A stretch of DNA of 64,000 nucleotides, from NCBI GenBank assembly GCA_021234155.1, contig JAJEKV010000013.1, positions 2,697,252 through 2,761,251 of the forward strand. Reading direction: 5' to 3'. The first letter of the stretch is position 1. Each line of letters begins with the position of its first letter. The position numbers and the translations under genes are program-made. The stretch is from Isoetes taiwanensis (lineage: Eukaryota; Streptophyta; Lycopodiopsida; Isoetales; Isoetaceae). Below are positions 1-11,225 of this stretch, one piece after another. The notes below the pieces were generated by a model. The model saw nothing but the letters and a program-made list of their open reading frames with translations, made no database searches and was not told where the DNA came from.

Positions 1-144
1 CAAGATATCATAGTAAGCAAGCCTTTTATGCTCCAATTGATCTAAAAGCTCAGGCATTTCTTTCTTTACTCTGTCATAGATAACCTGTTCCCGGACTATA
101 GGTGTTCTTATTCCACCTTCAAGAGGGGGAATTTCGCAGAAGAA
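1..144 (-). pseudogene. Partial TauD/clavaminate-synthase-like dioxygenase exon
   Basis: The minus strand is open from the window edge to a TAA at 145-147. It reads FFCEIPPLEGG near its start and continues with TPIVREQVIYDRVKKE. This lines up with the plant clavaminate-synthase-like family (Arabidopsis At3g21360 type), Fe(II)/2-oxoglutarate dioxygenases of the TauD/TfdA fold, in the stretch 'FFYCE..P..GG.TPIV...VVYE' that follows the first metal-binding His. The in-frame TAA sits directly before FFCE, and the roughly 12 residues normally found between the HNE motif and FFxCE are not visible upstream. This is either an exon edge or a small deletion in a dead copy. The remainder of the gene lies outside the window. 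Confidence 0.6.
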
Positions 145-147
145 TTA

Positions 148-1439
148 ATTGTGAAGAGTTGGGATTACGGTGCCAGGCATGATTTTTTGATCAATTGCTC
201 CGGAAATCATAAAAAATGCAAAAATGGATACTTATGGCTATGACTGAATGCAGCCTTCCGCTCGTTTCCTCCTTCCCATGCTAGATTCCCAATTTTCCAT
301 TGTAGATTGGGGGCTATTTAAAATCTGAATATTTTGTATTGGCTCTTAAACTAGCAACAAAGAACAATATCGGTTTAGAACGCCCCTCAGAGATGGTATG
401 CGTGATCCACTCGTCAAAAACCCAACTACCTTCAAAAAACTACCTTCATGTTTCTGACAACAGAGCCTGTGCTAGTCTGGCGGCTTTGTGGGAGCAATTT
501 TTCAAAGGCAAAAATAGGCCTTTAGCATTTACATTCATTAGAATTTAGAATCCATTCTTTCTAAATACATTCGCTATGATTGCAGAGAGCACTACTTCTT
601 TACATGGATTTCACATATGCCATTACGTTCTCAATGATTTTGATATCTAAGGTTTCAATTCTGATAGATAATGAAATCCAGTGCCTATAAATCCTTGAAT
701 ACTTGAATATTTATCATTAGCCGAGCTATGCAACCTAATGGTTTTTCTTTGAAGACAAATTTGTTTTTTTTTTTTTTTTTTTTGCCCTTACATACTTAGA
801 TGACTTATTAAATCTAGGCCCATCTCATGAAATTCAAATGAAATAATACGAGACTCTCTAAGGAAATTGGGCGCATCTCATGGAATCCAAAAGAATTTAA
901 ACGAGCCATGACGAGAATGTAAAGAATTTTGGCAAAGTTTAAAGAATCCAAACTAAGTATCTAGACCAATTCCATTGAATATAGCCCTCAACATTTACAT
1001 CAAGCGTCTTTGATATCAAGTTTTTGCACCTTTTGCCTAAGTTCACACAATCTCATTCTCTAGCTCTAAAAAATGTCCAAAAAACTCTATGTTCTTAATC
1101 TTGGCATCATCCATGGATTGGTTACCAACCTTAGATCTAGCATACAACATCGCTCAATCAAGTTGTGGGAGTAAATATACTTCAAAGTTGTTATCTCAAA
1201 CTTGCATTTTTTGCAAGAGTTGCAACACCACTCATGGCAGACACACGACAACATTATGCACATGCCATATAAAATATAATATGAAGTAGGCTAACTAAGC
1301 AACAATATTAAGCACCCGCCACATTAACCGCAGATGAATTGCAGAAATACAACATATTCGTCCTATATGCTTGGAAATGCACATTTGACAATTGTATTCA
1401 ACGGCCAAATGTGCACAGGGCAGCCAGCGCTAAATTCTT
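148..1439. other. Intergenic, no gene recognised
   Basis: A+T-rich sequence with a poly-T run at 764-783. Short open frames (for example 339-548 and 1089-1289 on the plus strand) show no recognisable domain and are probably chance. Confidence 0.5.
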
Positions 1440-1990
1440 GTATATATAATATGTAGCAAAATAACAGGGGGTTCCAGGGGGATTTCATATAGATATAATT
1501 CTTGAAACCATAGACCATATCCCTAAAACAATTCAATGGGTTATTATAAAAAAAAACATAGATTTAAGATAAAAAATAGTCACATTAGCTCACTGGTTAG
1601 ATTGGTTAAAGTCGTCTTATTAGGACATTGAGTTATTTTGGTAGAGGTTCGAATCCCCGTATTTCATATTCTAAAAGCTTAAGCGAAACCGTATAGAGGC
1701 TCGATATACCATCAAAACCTTAGGCAAACTCGTATTCGACATCTTAAAATCATAGGCGTCCCCAATCATAATTGAGCATAATCGAAACGAGAGGTGTCCA
1801 GAGGCTCCAACATACAGTCTGGGCCATCGGATTGACGTATCCGACGACTGTGGTAGTCATAAAATAGCACATTACATATAAAGTTTTGATCTTGGCCCTT
1901 GGATAAAAAGTTGGTGAGGTGGCGTAGCTTAAGCCCTTGGATTTTGATGGGGGCATGCAAAAGTCATGCATGGGGGCATACACCCCATCT
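1440..1990 (+). repeat. Dispersed repeat with tRNA-like A/B boxes (SINE-like), copy 1
   Basis: A second copy in the same orientation lies at about 54450-54960. Shared blocks include 'aacagggggntccaggggga', 'accatagaccata' and the 3' block around 'aaatcataggcg'. Inside is a pol III-type internal promoter: A box TAGCTCACTGG at 1586-1596 and B box GGTTCGAATCC (perfect consensus) at 1646-1656, about 50 bp apart as in a tRNA. I read this as a tRNA-derived SINE or a composite containing one. The ends and target duplications were not resolved. Confidence 0.55.
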
Positions 1991-2387
1991 GTGAACCGTT
2001 GGATCAAAGGGGAGGGCGAAATCCTAGCCCTTGATTTTTATGGGGAAGGTGCAAGGAAGGTGCCAAAAAGTGAATTTGGTGTAGCAGATCTTAACCGTTA
2101 GATCAAAAGATCCTAGCCATTAACTTTTTAATATTAAATTAGTTTTTTTTTAAGGAGGTGAGGTGGCACCCTCATTAATAAAAAAAAGTAATGAGGTGGC
2201 AAAGCATTTATTAGTGGACATTCTAGGAAGCTTCCTTTTGTTTAATCGCCTTCAAAAGGACGTAGCTTGCCATTGGAGGTGAGGTCCATGCCATTGGATT
2301 CCTCTCGTCGAGAGCTTTCCAATGAGTGGTGCTTTGACATTATTTTGCCGCAGTTGGAGCCAACATGATCGAGCATTAAGAATCTTT

Positions 2388-3185
2388 TTGGAATGTTCGA
2401 GTTTCAAGGAATCTATGGTAAGTTGAGGGAATCTAGGAGAATCTTTATAGGATCTTAGGGAATCCAGAGGAATATCATGATAATCTTAGAGAATCTATGG
2501 GAATATCAAGAGAGCACCTTTGAGAATGTAAGGGAATCTAAGGGAATCGTGATAAAATCTTTAAGAACCTAGAGGAAACTTGATGGAATCTTAAGTGAGT
2601 CTAGGGGAATCTTCATAGAATCTATGGGAACTAGAGGAATCTCAAGAGAATCTATAGGAATCTCAAGCACTTCTTGGATAGAATTTTGATAGAATCTTGG
2701 AGAATCTTGGCGAATCTTGATAGAATCTTGGAGAATCTAGAGGAATCTTGGGGTATTCTTTTAGAATCTAGGGGAATGTTTAGGAAATCTTAGGGAGTCT
2801 CAAATGAATCTTTGGGAATCTAGAGGAATCTAAAGGAATCTTCATAACATCTTTAAGAATCTATGGGAATCTTAATGGAATCTCAAGAATCTAGGAGAAT
2901 CTTGATAGAATCTTGGAGAGACCTGGAGGAATCTTGGGGTTTTTTTTGGAATCTAGGGAATCTTTAGAGAATCTTTGAGAATCTTAATAAAATCTAGGGG
3001 AATCTCCATATAATCTTAAGAATCTAGGGGAATCTTTGTAGAACATTAAGAATCTAAGAAAATCTTTGGAAATCTAGAAGAATCTCAAGAGAATCTTTGG
3101 GAATCTTCCTAAAAGTTTTGAGAATCTAAGGGAATCTTGATGGAATTTTAGAGAATCTAAGAGAATCTTCATAGAACCTTTGGGC
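2388..3185. repeat. Degenerate GAATCT minisatellite-like array
   Basis: About 800 bp made almost entirely of variants of GAATCT followed by TAGGGGAATCTT- or TTGATAGAATCTT-like words. The step is irregular, roughly 10-14 bp, and no unit is fixed. Shorter neighbours (for example 'tatataggaggataagaagg' at about 3223 and 3288) are also duplicated. No coding sequence is seen. Confidence 0.85.
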
Positions 3186-4293
3186 TTTATGCAAATCCCT
3201 CATATTGCAAACACTTGTATATATAGGAGGATAAGAAGGCAAAAGGCCTAACGATAGATATATCTAATTCAATTTCTAGTAATTATATATATAGGAGGAT
3301 AAGAAGGGACAGATAAATATGAGAGAGTGCGGTCAAGATACAATGGTAAAACATATATAAATAAGCTGATAGATATGGGGGGTCTATCAATAGTGGATCA
3401 AGTTAACATTCCCTAAAAAAATTAGAGATGCTACATTTTTGTCACAAAACCAAGTATGGGGCCATAAAGATTGTATTTTAAGCTATATCGAAAACTTTTT
3501 CGGAGAGAAATTGGATGAGGTGCAATAGTCAAATTTTGAGGTAAATTTGCACTCCTCAAATGCACATGTAATCACAAAAAAACTCCCACGTGAGAAATGT
3601 ATCTTGATCCAAATAGAGAATTGTGACAGGCCAAATTTTACTGAACATGAACCACTATTAGAATTAAAATTTGGCACCGTAGGAAATAGTCTGATTTAGA
3701 ACAGGAATTGAACGCTCTCTTTTGGCTTGCAATTCTTCCTATGTTGGCTCACAACTCCTCTCTTCCCTATTCTAGATCAAGCTAATAACTTGGACAATGT
3801 TCATATTGCAACTTCTATTTGAGTAAGAACAGGAAAATCTAATACATTATTGATGGAAAAGCTAATACATTATTGCTGGCTATCTCAGTTATCCACTCTT
3901 CATCACCATTTTTTTATACCTCATTATGGACATCTTGCACCAATTCATCCTGCATTACTCTAATCTTCTTGTGATGATGCTTTATAGAGCTCGACTTAGC
4001 TAGAAAGCCTCTCTAGTTCTTAGTGCAGTAGCCTTTGATTTTTTTCGATCCATTACGCACTCATCCAATGTTGTAAACTAATTTCAGCACACATAATGGT
4101 AAAGCATCCAATTTGACAAAAAAAAAAAAAAAAAAAAAGCTATCAACCCAAACAGGGTCTTGAATCTCATCCAAATTCAGATATAAAACTTATCATCCAC
4201 TCTAACTTGAAGAGAAACAAAATATACACAATAATGTGAATAAAGCCATTGACCCAAGGAAGTTACATGTAGACAATAAGAAAATAAATTCCA
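3186..4293. other. Intergenic, no gene recognised
   Basis: A+T-rich with a poly-A run at about 4118-4138. Nothing is recognised in either strand. Confidence 0.5.
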
Positions 4294-6575
4294 TCAAGAG
4301 ATATGATCAGCAGAAAACAGTGGAAAGTAACGCCTCAATTCTGGCTTTTGCAGCAAGATAGTATCCAAGTCCTTGCAGTAATCATCATCAATTTCAGCTG
4401 GTAGCTCGATAGGAACTGACTTAGTGATCTCCTTTAAAGGATTATATAAACCAGCAGCTTTCACAGCAGAATTTGAAGATCCAGCCAATCCAACAGTTAA
4501 ATTTTCAGCATTGCTCGGAAACGAATCAGAATAGTTCCTACCACATGAAATAACCTACCATAGCGTAGGAAGCTTTAATGCGACACCACTCTGATCATAC
4601 CTTTTATATGAGTCCTTATTCTTGTGCCCAGTAATTGACATGCCTACCTCAATTGGTACACCAGAAACTGACATTTGTGTAATGGCCGTATTCCTACAAC
4701 TTTTGTTTGTAAAATGCCCCTCAATTTCGCAGACATCTACCATGTCTTTCAACCATGTAGAAATTGTTTTACTGGACACGTGACTGACATTATACAAGAT
4801 CCATTTTTTTGGGCGGTTTATAGCCTGGGAGAAGACATGTCATCCACCAATCTTGTCCTTGACTTCATCTTCATGGAAGATGACTCAATAGATGCTTCCA
4901 AGTATCAATTACATCAAGCTCATAACACCTAACGGGCTCTCTAAAATCCTCTGGTTTGCATTTATTCATTCCGTCATGCCAGTTTTTGCTAGTAGTCTCA
5001 CAGTATTCTATATAATCCTTAACACAATCTTTATCAACATTGAATTGGAAATCACGAACCTTGGATAATTCTTGTCCACCTCGGATCAAAAATCTAGTCA
5101 TGCAGTAGAATGCAAACCTTTTCTGCAAACCAGTACCAGTATTAACTTGGTGCATTGGATGCGCCAAGATCTTCTCCTGATCAGACTTGCTAAGGATATC
5201 ACTCTTCTGATGCTTGGGAAGAAAACCAGCGGCAGCAGACTCCTACATTGATATTTCCAATGCTGTTCTCACCTTCAAAGACTTGATATCGTGGAACATA
5301 TCAATTATCTTTTCTTCCTGCTTAGTATTCAACTGTTTAATGTCTTGTGCTCGCCGAAGAATCTTATTAAAACTTCGGAAAAGATTCTGCAAACTGAAAT
5401 TATAACATTCAAAATTTGTATACTAGAACTAGAAATATTCAAACTAAAATAAAAAATGATAGAAACTTACCTATCCGGCGGATACTTGACACCATCAAGC
5501 CGTTGTACGCAAAGAAAGAATGGCTCCAGCATTTCAGCAAGCTCGTCGAGTGGAATCTCTTCTATTTCTCTATCAATTTTCTGCCCAACATGTAACCTCC
5601 ACGCATCAAACCTACCCCTGGCCCAATCGTCCTTAGGTTGTGATGCATTGTTTCCACAAGCATTAACTTTCTCCATCAATTCCGGATCCAATTCCCTAAA
5701 TCCACCAATCTTTAAGGCTCTCTTTCCAGCACGACGACCAGGATTAATCTTAGAAATACTTGTTTTCTCTTGATCTTGCTGAATCTGATCAAAAATTATG
5801 ACAGAAATACTTGTGTCTTTTCCATTATCCTTTTTACTGTTCTCAACACAAGAGCCAAGACTAAAAGAGGGAGCTTCAAATGAAGCGCTATTTGCAGCTA
5901 CTTCTTCTAGAAAAAATGACCTATTGTAATTAAAATACAAAAACAAAAAACAGACTTGAAGCACAAAATGTCTCCATAGGAGTAATAGAGCTTCCATTGA
6001 TACCTGCATGCATCAAACTACTTGTTAAAATTCCACAAACTGTCATCATTCAACTAAAATCATACCTTCCAAAGTAGATGAACTAGTTTTTTTTTCGTAA
6101 TACCACGTTGTTAGCATCTGCCATGCATAAGAACTCTCTATTACAGAAATTTGTGCACAATAAAGCAAGAGAAAATGACAAACTTACCAGGATATTTCAT
6201 GGCAACAGACTTCTGGTTCATCAAAGACATGAGATCGGACTTCTTATTTGTCAAAGACATCATATTCTGACCTGCATGAACATAAACACTATTTAAGGAC
6301 CATTAACTGGTAAAATCTTCAAGAAAACACAAACATGTTAAGGAATCATGCACCTACCTTCAGAATCGCTCAACGTTGATGGAAGCACGCCCTGAAAACC
6401 TACAGATCATAAACTTTCCATTAGAAAGAATGAAATCAATGAAATGAGGTCTAAAATTAAAAAAAATACCTGAAGTAGTAACTAAACCTTGAAATATAAC
6501 TCCTTGAGTACCATTCTTCAAGAACAACCATTCATTACTAAAAGAATCAGAAAACAAAAAAGGATGCAAGAAAAA
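4294..6575 (-). pseudogene. DUF3504/Crypton-type tyrosine recombinase-like gene, multi-exon, disrupted
   Basis: Exon-like blocks on the minus strand: about 6465-6552, 6359-6399, 6186-6272 (donors gtattt, gtaggt, gtaagt), 5471-5921 (acceptor ttacaatag, donor gtaagt), then 5386 down to 4294. The 5471-5921 block ends in ...LDGVKYPPD and the next continues SLQNLFRSFNKILRRA. This matches the 'dG..YPP.sL..ll.gl.R' signature of DUF3504 proteins (ZMYM/QRICH/Crypton relatives). Recombinase-like landmarks follow: FLIRGGQEL (catalytic Arg I region), FTNKSCRNTAI (the usual TNHSxR, with His replaced by Lys) and ITGHKNKDSYKRY (His and Tyr). There is an in-frame TAG before ESAAAGFLPK (near 5250), a frameshift between 4871 and 4797, and another TAG after LPTLW at 4555. 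It is therefore probably non-functional. The introns suggest a host-type gene and not a fresh transposon. I cannot say how common the family is in plants. Confidence 0.6.
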
Positions 6576-6835
6576 TCACATCAATGCCTTCAAGATGCTT
6601 CATCCGGCTGCGCCAAGAATGGCCTTCTCGCCCTATGAAGGCCATATTTCGGTAGAAGGAGGAAGAGGAGGCCGTGAAGGGGCCGCCCCGAGCCATGGCC
6701 GAAGCTTCTCCAAGAATGTCATGATCTTCCTCTCGAAAATGACAAAAGCGTGCCAACAAAAGAAAAAAAACAAAAACAAAAAGTACAAAATTTCGAACGA
6801 CCAAACTTCCATTTTGTTGAGGAATGAAAGGGGTC

Positions 6836-6904
6836 GCCCTTTCCGGTTTGGAAGGGACCCGGCTGCCACCGGTTTAGGGGCCCCCTTCCGAACCGGAAAG
6901 GGGC
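6836..6904. repeat. Short perfect-like inverted repeat (hairpin)
   Basis: Arms at 6836-6856 (gccctttccggtttggaagg+g) and 6883-6904 are reverse complements apart from one mismatch and one indel, with a loop of about 26 bp. It is G+C-rich in an A+T-rich setting. The open frames crossing it (for example 6595-6984 plus, 6633-6944 minus) look like by-products of the hairpin. Confidence 0.7.
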
Positions 6905-8016
6905 TCCTCCCTTCCATTCCCCAATACAACACTCTATTATCCAAAATCTATGGAATGCTTTATGTTGATGAGTCATATTGTTGATGAATCCATATTATTG
7001 GTACATCTTATATTGACTTCTTTGATGGGGCCAATATTTTTTAACATATAGAGGGTGTTTGGGCCACAATGCCATAATAGTTGTCATCAATGCGTTTGGC
7101 CCATCTACACTAGCCGTGAGAAAAAAAAAATGCTCTATTTTACTATTTTTACCACATCATCATTCTAATGGTTTATTGGCTACTCGTTTGGCACCAAAAC
7201 ACGTCCATGTCACTTCACTCTTTTTATCTTATCTTATCTTATCTTTTGTGAAATATATAAAATTATGGCAAAGATTGCCTAATGCACCTTCCATACATGT
7301 TTTTGTCGACGAGTGTCGTGTTGTGCAATAACATCTTATACCTTGCGAGGCAACTAGCAAGAAGGTCAACTTGTACAAGACAAAAGCTTTGCTCATCCCT
7401 TCACATGGCAGCCAATTTTGCCCATGTTTTACTCTAAAGGCCATATGGTGAGTATAATTTTGAAGGATAGTAAGAAGGAAGAAAGAGCATTTTTGTTACA
7501 TTCACTTAAGGTCATTAGGTCCATGAGATGCTCAAACATGAGTCAATTCCCCACAAGCAATCGACTTTGCACGAACTCATCCAAACTATGGAACTCAAAT
7601 CCCTTCATATCTAAACTAGTGATTCACCACTATACCAAATGTCAGGTGATATAAAGAAAGGGATTGCAAACTCTTCCGAGATAATTTGAACATAGCTCAA
7701 AAGATGAAGGGGATAGAGAGCAAGATAAATTAGATCCAACATTAGATGACTTTTATATTGGTGCTAAAAGTTAGGAGTAGAAGCATGCTACAACTTGCAA
7801 TATAGGGATTTAGTAGTGGAGATGAGGAAGGGTTGCAAGAAATGGATTGAAATAGTTTCGTTTTCGTAACAATACTTAAAAATCACCAAGAAGAATTGAA
7901 CAACAGTAAGTACTTAAATCAACTGATTCATATGGAATTTACGAGTTGCATGGAATGAATCAATAGTCAGATTTGTGGGATTAAATCAAGAAGCCAATGT
8001 GGGCAATTTCTGGAAT
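6905..8016. other. Intergenic, no gene recognised
   Basis: Contains a TTATC microsatellite at about 7220-7246. No domain is recognised in the short frames at 7059-7654. The part nearest 8016 is probably the 3' flank of the F-box gene. Confidence 0.5.
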
Positions 8017-9072
8017 TCATATTTCGACAGTGCATGCAAATTCAGGCAGACCGCAAAAGTCCTTCTCCGGTTCGAAGATTCTCCACTCCGCGCTCTTTCC
8101 ACATTCCTTTTTCTTCGTATAAACAAGCGTTCGAATAAATTCTCCTCCTATTCTAACCATCACAATTAATTCATCCCCTACTATATTCACGCATTTAACC
8201 TCTCCTCCGCCAGAAATCGCATCTACAGCGCGCCAATTTTTCTCAAAATTCACCAAATCCAGACCTCGGAATGCAAAAATATCCCCATTCCAAGCAAATG
8301 CGGTACTAGGAGCAGCCCTTTTAAACCAGAAATCCTCCATAACTCTCCAGCAGCCTTCTTCTGGATCAAATATATCTACACTCTCTGTAAATCCGCCTTG
8401 GAATTGAGTTGGGTACCCACCAACGGCATAGAATTTGCCGTGTGAAACAATTCCTTTGGCTTCATCCCTGCCCTGGCTCATGTCAGGAAGGGGCTTCCAC
8501 ATATTCAGAATTGGGTTGTAAATTTCTGCACTGGAGAGGGCATTTTTATCAGAATCATGCCCTCCTGCAACTAAAATACAGCCGTCTAAAACTCCACAAG
8601 CAAAAAAGGAACGAGGAGTGAGCATATCAGCGGCTCTGCGCCACAATCCGGAGCTAAAATTGAAGGCATAGACAGAAGAAATAGGATCACATGTATCTGG
8701 ATGCCAGCCTCCAATCACAAATATTTCTCCGTTGACAGATTCGCATTTGCAGAAGAGGGGCATACTTTGCGGGAAATCGGGTATGGAGGGCAGCCATGTC
8801 CAAGCTTCATTCTTTGGATCCAGCATGCATAGACGGAACGTGGGCAGGGTTCCGATTTTTTGTGCAGTGGGTTTAGATGCCTGTAGAATGCAGATCGCTT
8901 TGCTCGTGAAGCCTTGCGCGCATCTGTAGCTGAAATACGACGGATTGTTGGTCAATTCCTTCCATTTTTTGCATACTCCCTGCATCGCAGCATGGCTTTG
9001 ATATGAAATCCGGCCTAAACATAGCATCCCTACATCATTTGGAAGCCCTGGAATTAGATCCTCCATTTGCAC
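8017..9072 (-). CDS. F-box/kelch-repeat protein (KMD-like)
   Basis: Intact single-exon gene of 351 codons. Residues about 4-48 form an F-box (LIPGLPNDVGMLCLGRI... then CKKWKELTNNPSYF). This segment binds SKP1 in an SCF ubiquitin ligase. Three kelch blades follow with Gly doublets at residues 121-122 (FVIGGW), 170-171 (LVAGGH) and 218-219 (AVGGYP), each trailed by the aromatic/Trp pattern (SSGLWRRAADM, LNMWKPLPDM, EGCWRVMEDF). Length and layout match the Arabidopsis At1g80440/At1g15670/At2g44130 group (KISS ME DEADLY), which target type-B ARR regulators and phenylalanine ammonia-lyase for degradation. Function here is inferred from the family. The second Met (codon 3, MEDLIPGLP) resembles the usual family start, so the protein may be 349 residues. 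It is the only convincingly intact host gene in the window. Confidence 0.93.
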   Translation of the reverse strand: MQMEDLIPGLPNDVGMLCLGRISYQSHAAMQGVCKKWKELTNNPSYFSYRCAQGFTSKAICILQASKPTAQKIGTLPTFRLCMLDPKNEAWTWLPSIPDFPQSMPLFCKCESVNGEIFVIGGWHPDTCDPISSVYAFNFSSGLWRRAADMLTPRSFFACGVLDGCILVAGGHDSDKNALSSAEIYNPILNMWKPLPDMSQGRDEAKGIVSHGKFYAVGGYPTQFQGGFTESVDIFDPEEGCWRVMEDFWFKRAAPSTAFAWNGDIFAFRGLDLVNFEKNWRAVDAISGGGEVKCVNIVGDELIVMVRIGGEFIRTLVYTKKKECGKSAEWRIFEPEKDFCGLPEFACTVEI

Positions 9073-9159
9073 TTGCCTGTCAAACTAGAATCAGAGCTAT
9101 TAAGCACAAAAATTGGGTGTACAAGTGAGAAATGGAAACATGATTTCTGAGAAAATTGA

Positions 9160-9300
9160 TGGACGTTTATATTACCTTTGGTGCCGTCGTTTCCTTTATG
9201 AGCAAATAGGTAGCTTACACGTGGCACACGTTTTATTTCATTTTTCTGTAGATTTAAGCTTACAAGTGGCACATGTTCTATTCTATTTTTCTGTATATAG
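9160..9300 (-). promoter_or_regulatory. Putative promoter of the F-box/kelch gene with duplicated G-box-like block
   Basis: Read on the minus strand, a TATA-like AATATAAACG lies near 9163-9172, about 95 bp before the ATG. Upstream, a block of about 50 bp is tandemly duplicated: 'ttacacgtggcacacgtttt...' near 9214 and 'ttacaagtggcacatgttct...' near 9259. The first copy holds a CACGTG G-box core (ABRE-like CACGTGGC). The second copy has CAAGTGGC. A second TATA-like word, CTATATACAG, is at about 9290-9299. The TSS is not determinable from sequence. Confidence 0.4.
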
Positions 9301-9464
9301 GAACCTGTTGACACGGCAGGAAAAGCCCACTAAGAGGCGCCTCACATGTAAATTTTTCTGTATTCACATGCAGTTCATTTGAGACGGCCGGTTCGACGTC
9401 TGAGCCGTTCGTCCCCGAACTGCTAGAGCAGTTTACAGCTGAGCGTCTCCAACGGCCTGACGTC

Positions 9465-9482
9465 CGGCAAGTTTTTGCCGGT
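9465..9482. repeat. Small hairpin CCGGCAA-GTTT-TTGCCGG
   Basis: A perfect 7-bp inverted repeat in a G+C-rich patch (about 9375-9500) between the F-box promoter and the dispersed element. No function is assigned. Confidence 0.5.
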
Positions 9483-9494
9483 GACATGTGAAGC

Positions 9495-10610
9495 GTCCCT
9501 AAATGGGCTTTCCTATAACGTGGAGAACAGTGCCACGTGTCAGCGATTCGATGGCTGGAGCAGAGAAACTCCACAAAAAACAATGAATATTTTGTATGGA
9601 AATAGAAGTGTGCTAAAATTTGCCACGTGGCAACATAGGGTTGGACGCGAGGGCAGAACAGCACCTAACTGTTCTTTATGTAGATTTATACTTCATATAA
9701 GTTTAAGTTGTTAAGAGTGCATGTTAAATTTTTTATCTATCTATCTAAGTTGTTTAAGAGTGCACGTATCTATTCTATTCTCAAGCAATTAGATGTGTGG
9801 GTTTGGATGGAGAGGAATCCTTGCCGACACTAAAATTTAAATGTGGCTAGCCGCCATGGCGCAAACACCTCAGCCCGTTGACAAACTTTGCAACCCTTGG
9901 CACTAGTTAACATCATGCAAGTAGTTTGCCATGTTCAAAACTGCACACTTGCCAAGCCCACTTGATACACCTCCAGAAGGGACAAAGATAAAAGGAAAAG
10001 GACTTGGAATTGAGTTAAATTGTATCATATGCTTATATTCCCTTTTTCCATTTGCTTAATTTGATTATTTTCAACCAATAGTTCGTCGCCAACAATAATA
10101 TGTTCGTAATGCATGGTTGGGGGAAATTACTGGATATTTTGATGTAAATTGTAGCATTGAATTTTATCTCCACTGACTCTTAGAGTTGCAGAAAATTTCA
10201 CTTGATCTCCACTGAAAATTTTAGTATCTGAAAGTTATAAATAACATAATCCTATCATTGAAGAACAAATTGTATTTACATTGAATTCGAAAATGAGTTA
10301 TATACATCAAATCTATATCAAATCTACTTCAAATCTATATCAAAATCTAGAATATGAGTTATCCCATTTTCCATTTGCTTAGTTTGACTATTTTCAACCA
10401 ATAGTTGGTTGCCAACAATAATATGTTCAAGATGCTATTTCAAAATGAAAAGAAAAGAATCTGTATTGAATTGTATTAATTTATATAATACACATATAAT
10501 TTATAGACATACTTAATGTAGGGCACCCCTAGTATATGTATTGTTTGACTTATGATCTTTATCTTTAGTTTGCTTAATCACAACATATATAAACCAGCTT
10601 CCTTTTTTGT
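9495..10610 (+). repeat. Dispersed non-autonomous element, copy A
   Basis: About 1.1 kb shared, in order and orientation, with 20633-21610 and 48280-49240. Shared blocks include 'tgccacgtggca', 'gttaagagtgcatgtt', 'ggatggagaggaatcct', 'gccgccatggcgcaaacac' and 'caacaataatatgttc'. Its last 110 bp or so ('gtagggcacccctagta', 'gatctttatctttagttt') recurs at 49620-49745 and, inverted, at 25255-25390. The GC-hairpin terminal repeats of copy B are missing here. No protein is encoded. Confidence 0.8.
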
Positions 10611-11225
10611 TTGATGAAATATTTCCGACCCAGGAAAAAGCCTGAGCACGACACGTGAATTAAAATAATAACTAAAACTTAAAAAAGGGAGTAAAAGCTA
10701 CGATTTCTTACTGTACAAGAAACTCTGGCAGACTAGCTACCTCAAGATTTTGATATAGATCATGGTATTTGTGGTCTTGAGGCTTTGTTCAGGCCGGATT
10801 TGGCTGCACCTGCTGCAGAAAGGAAAATGATGCAGTTTTTTTAAACCATAGCGTGCCTTTTAAGTCCGCCCTATAATTTCAGGCTGCGGAGTCGTGCAAC
10901 AACGGCGCCCTGGCGCCTTAGATACGTGGAGCACTCATAGGTTCAAACGTAAATACCTGGTTTGATGTTAAGGCAGGGATCTCATTGCAGTAACAGGTAA
11001 GTCTCCTGTACAATATGTAGATTGTTTAGGGTTATATAGATGAGCTTTTTGATGGGTGAAACTCCGTAAGGATTGCTCTAGCAAAACGGCTATGGCTAAA
11101 AACAAGCAGCTGAAGTCCTTTCCAGATTAACCAGATTTTGAGGCTTGAAAACTCCAATTTAAGGTATAATTCCATGTTTTGAAAACTCCAATTTAAGGTA
11201 TAATCCCATGTTTTGTCAACAAACA
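10611..11225. other. Intergenic, no gene recognised
   Basis: No domain is recognised. A 44-bp direct repeat containing 'gaaaactccaatttaaggta' occurs twice, near 11147 and 11180. Confidence 0.45.

Noticed and set aside
2388-3185. CRISPR-like array
   Set aside because: There are no fixed repeats, no regular unique spacers and no cas genes, and the sequence is from a plant nucleus.
6595-6984. Open frames on both strands rich in Gly, Pro and Arg
   Set aside because: They arise from the G+C-rich inverted repeat at 6836-6904 and have no domain or homologous wording.
9278-9664. 128-codon minus frame next to the F-box gene
   Set aside because: It crosses the promoter block and the start of dispersed copy A. 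The same frame in copies B and C is not conserved as protein.
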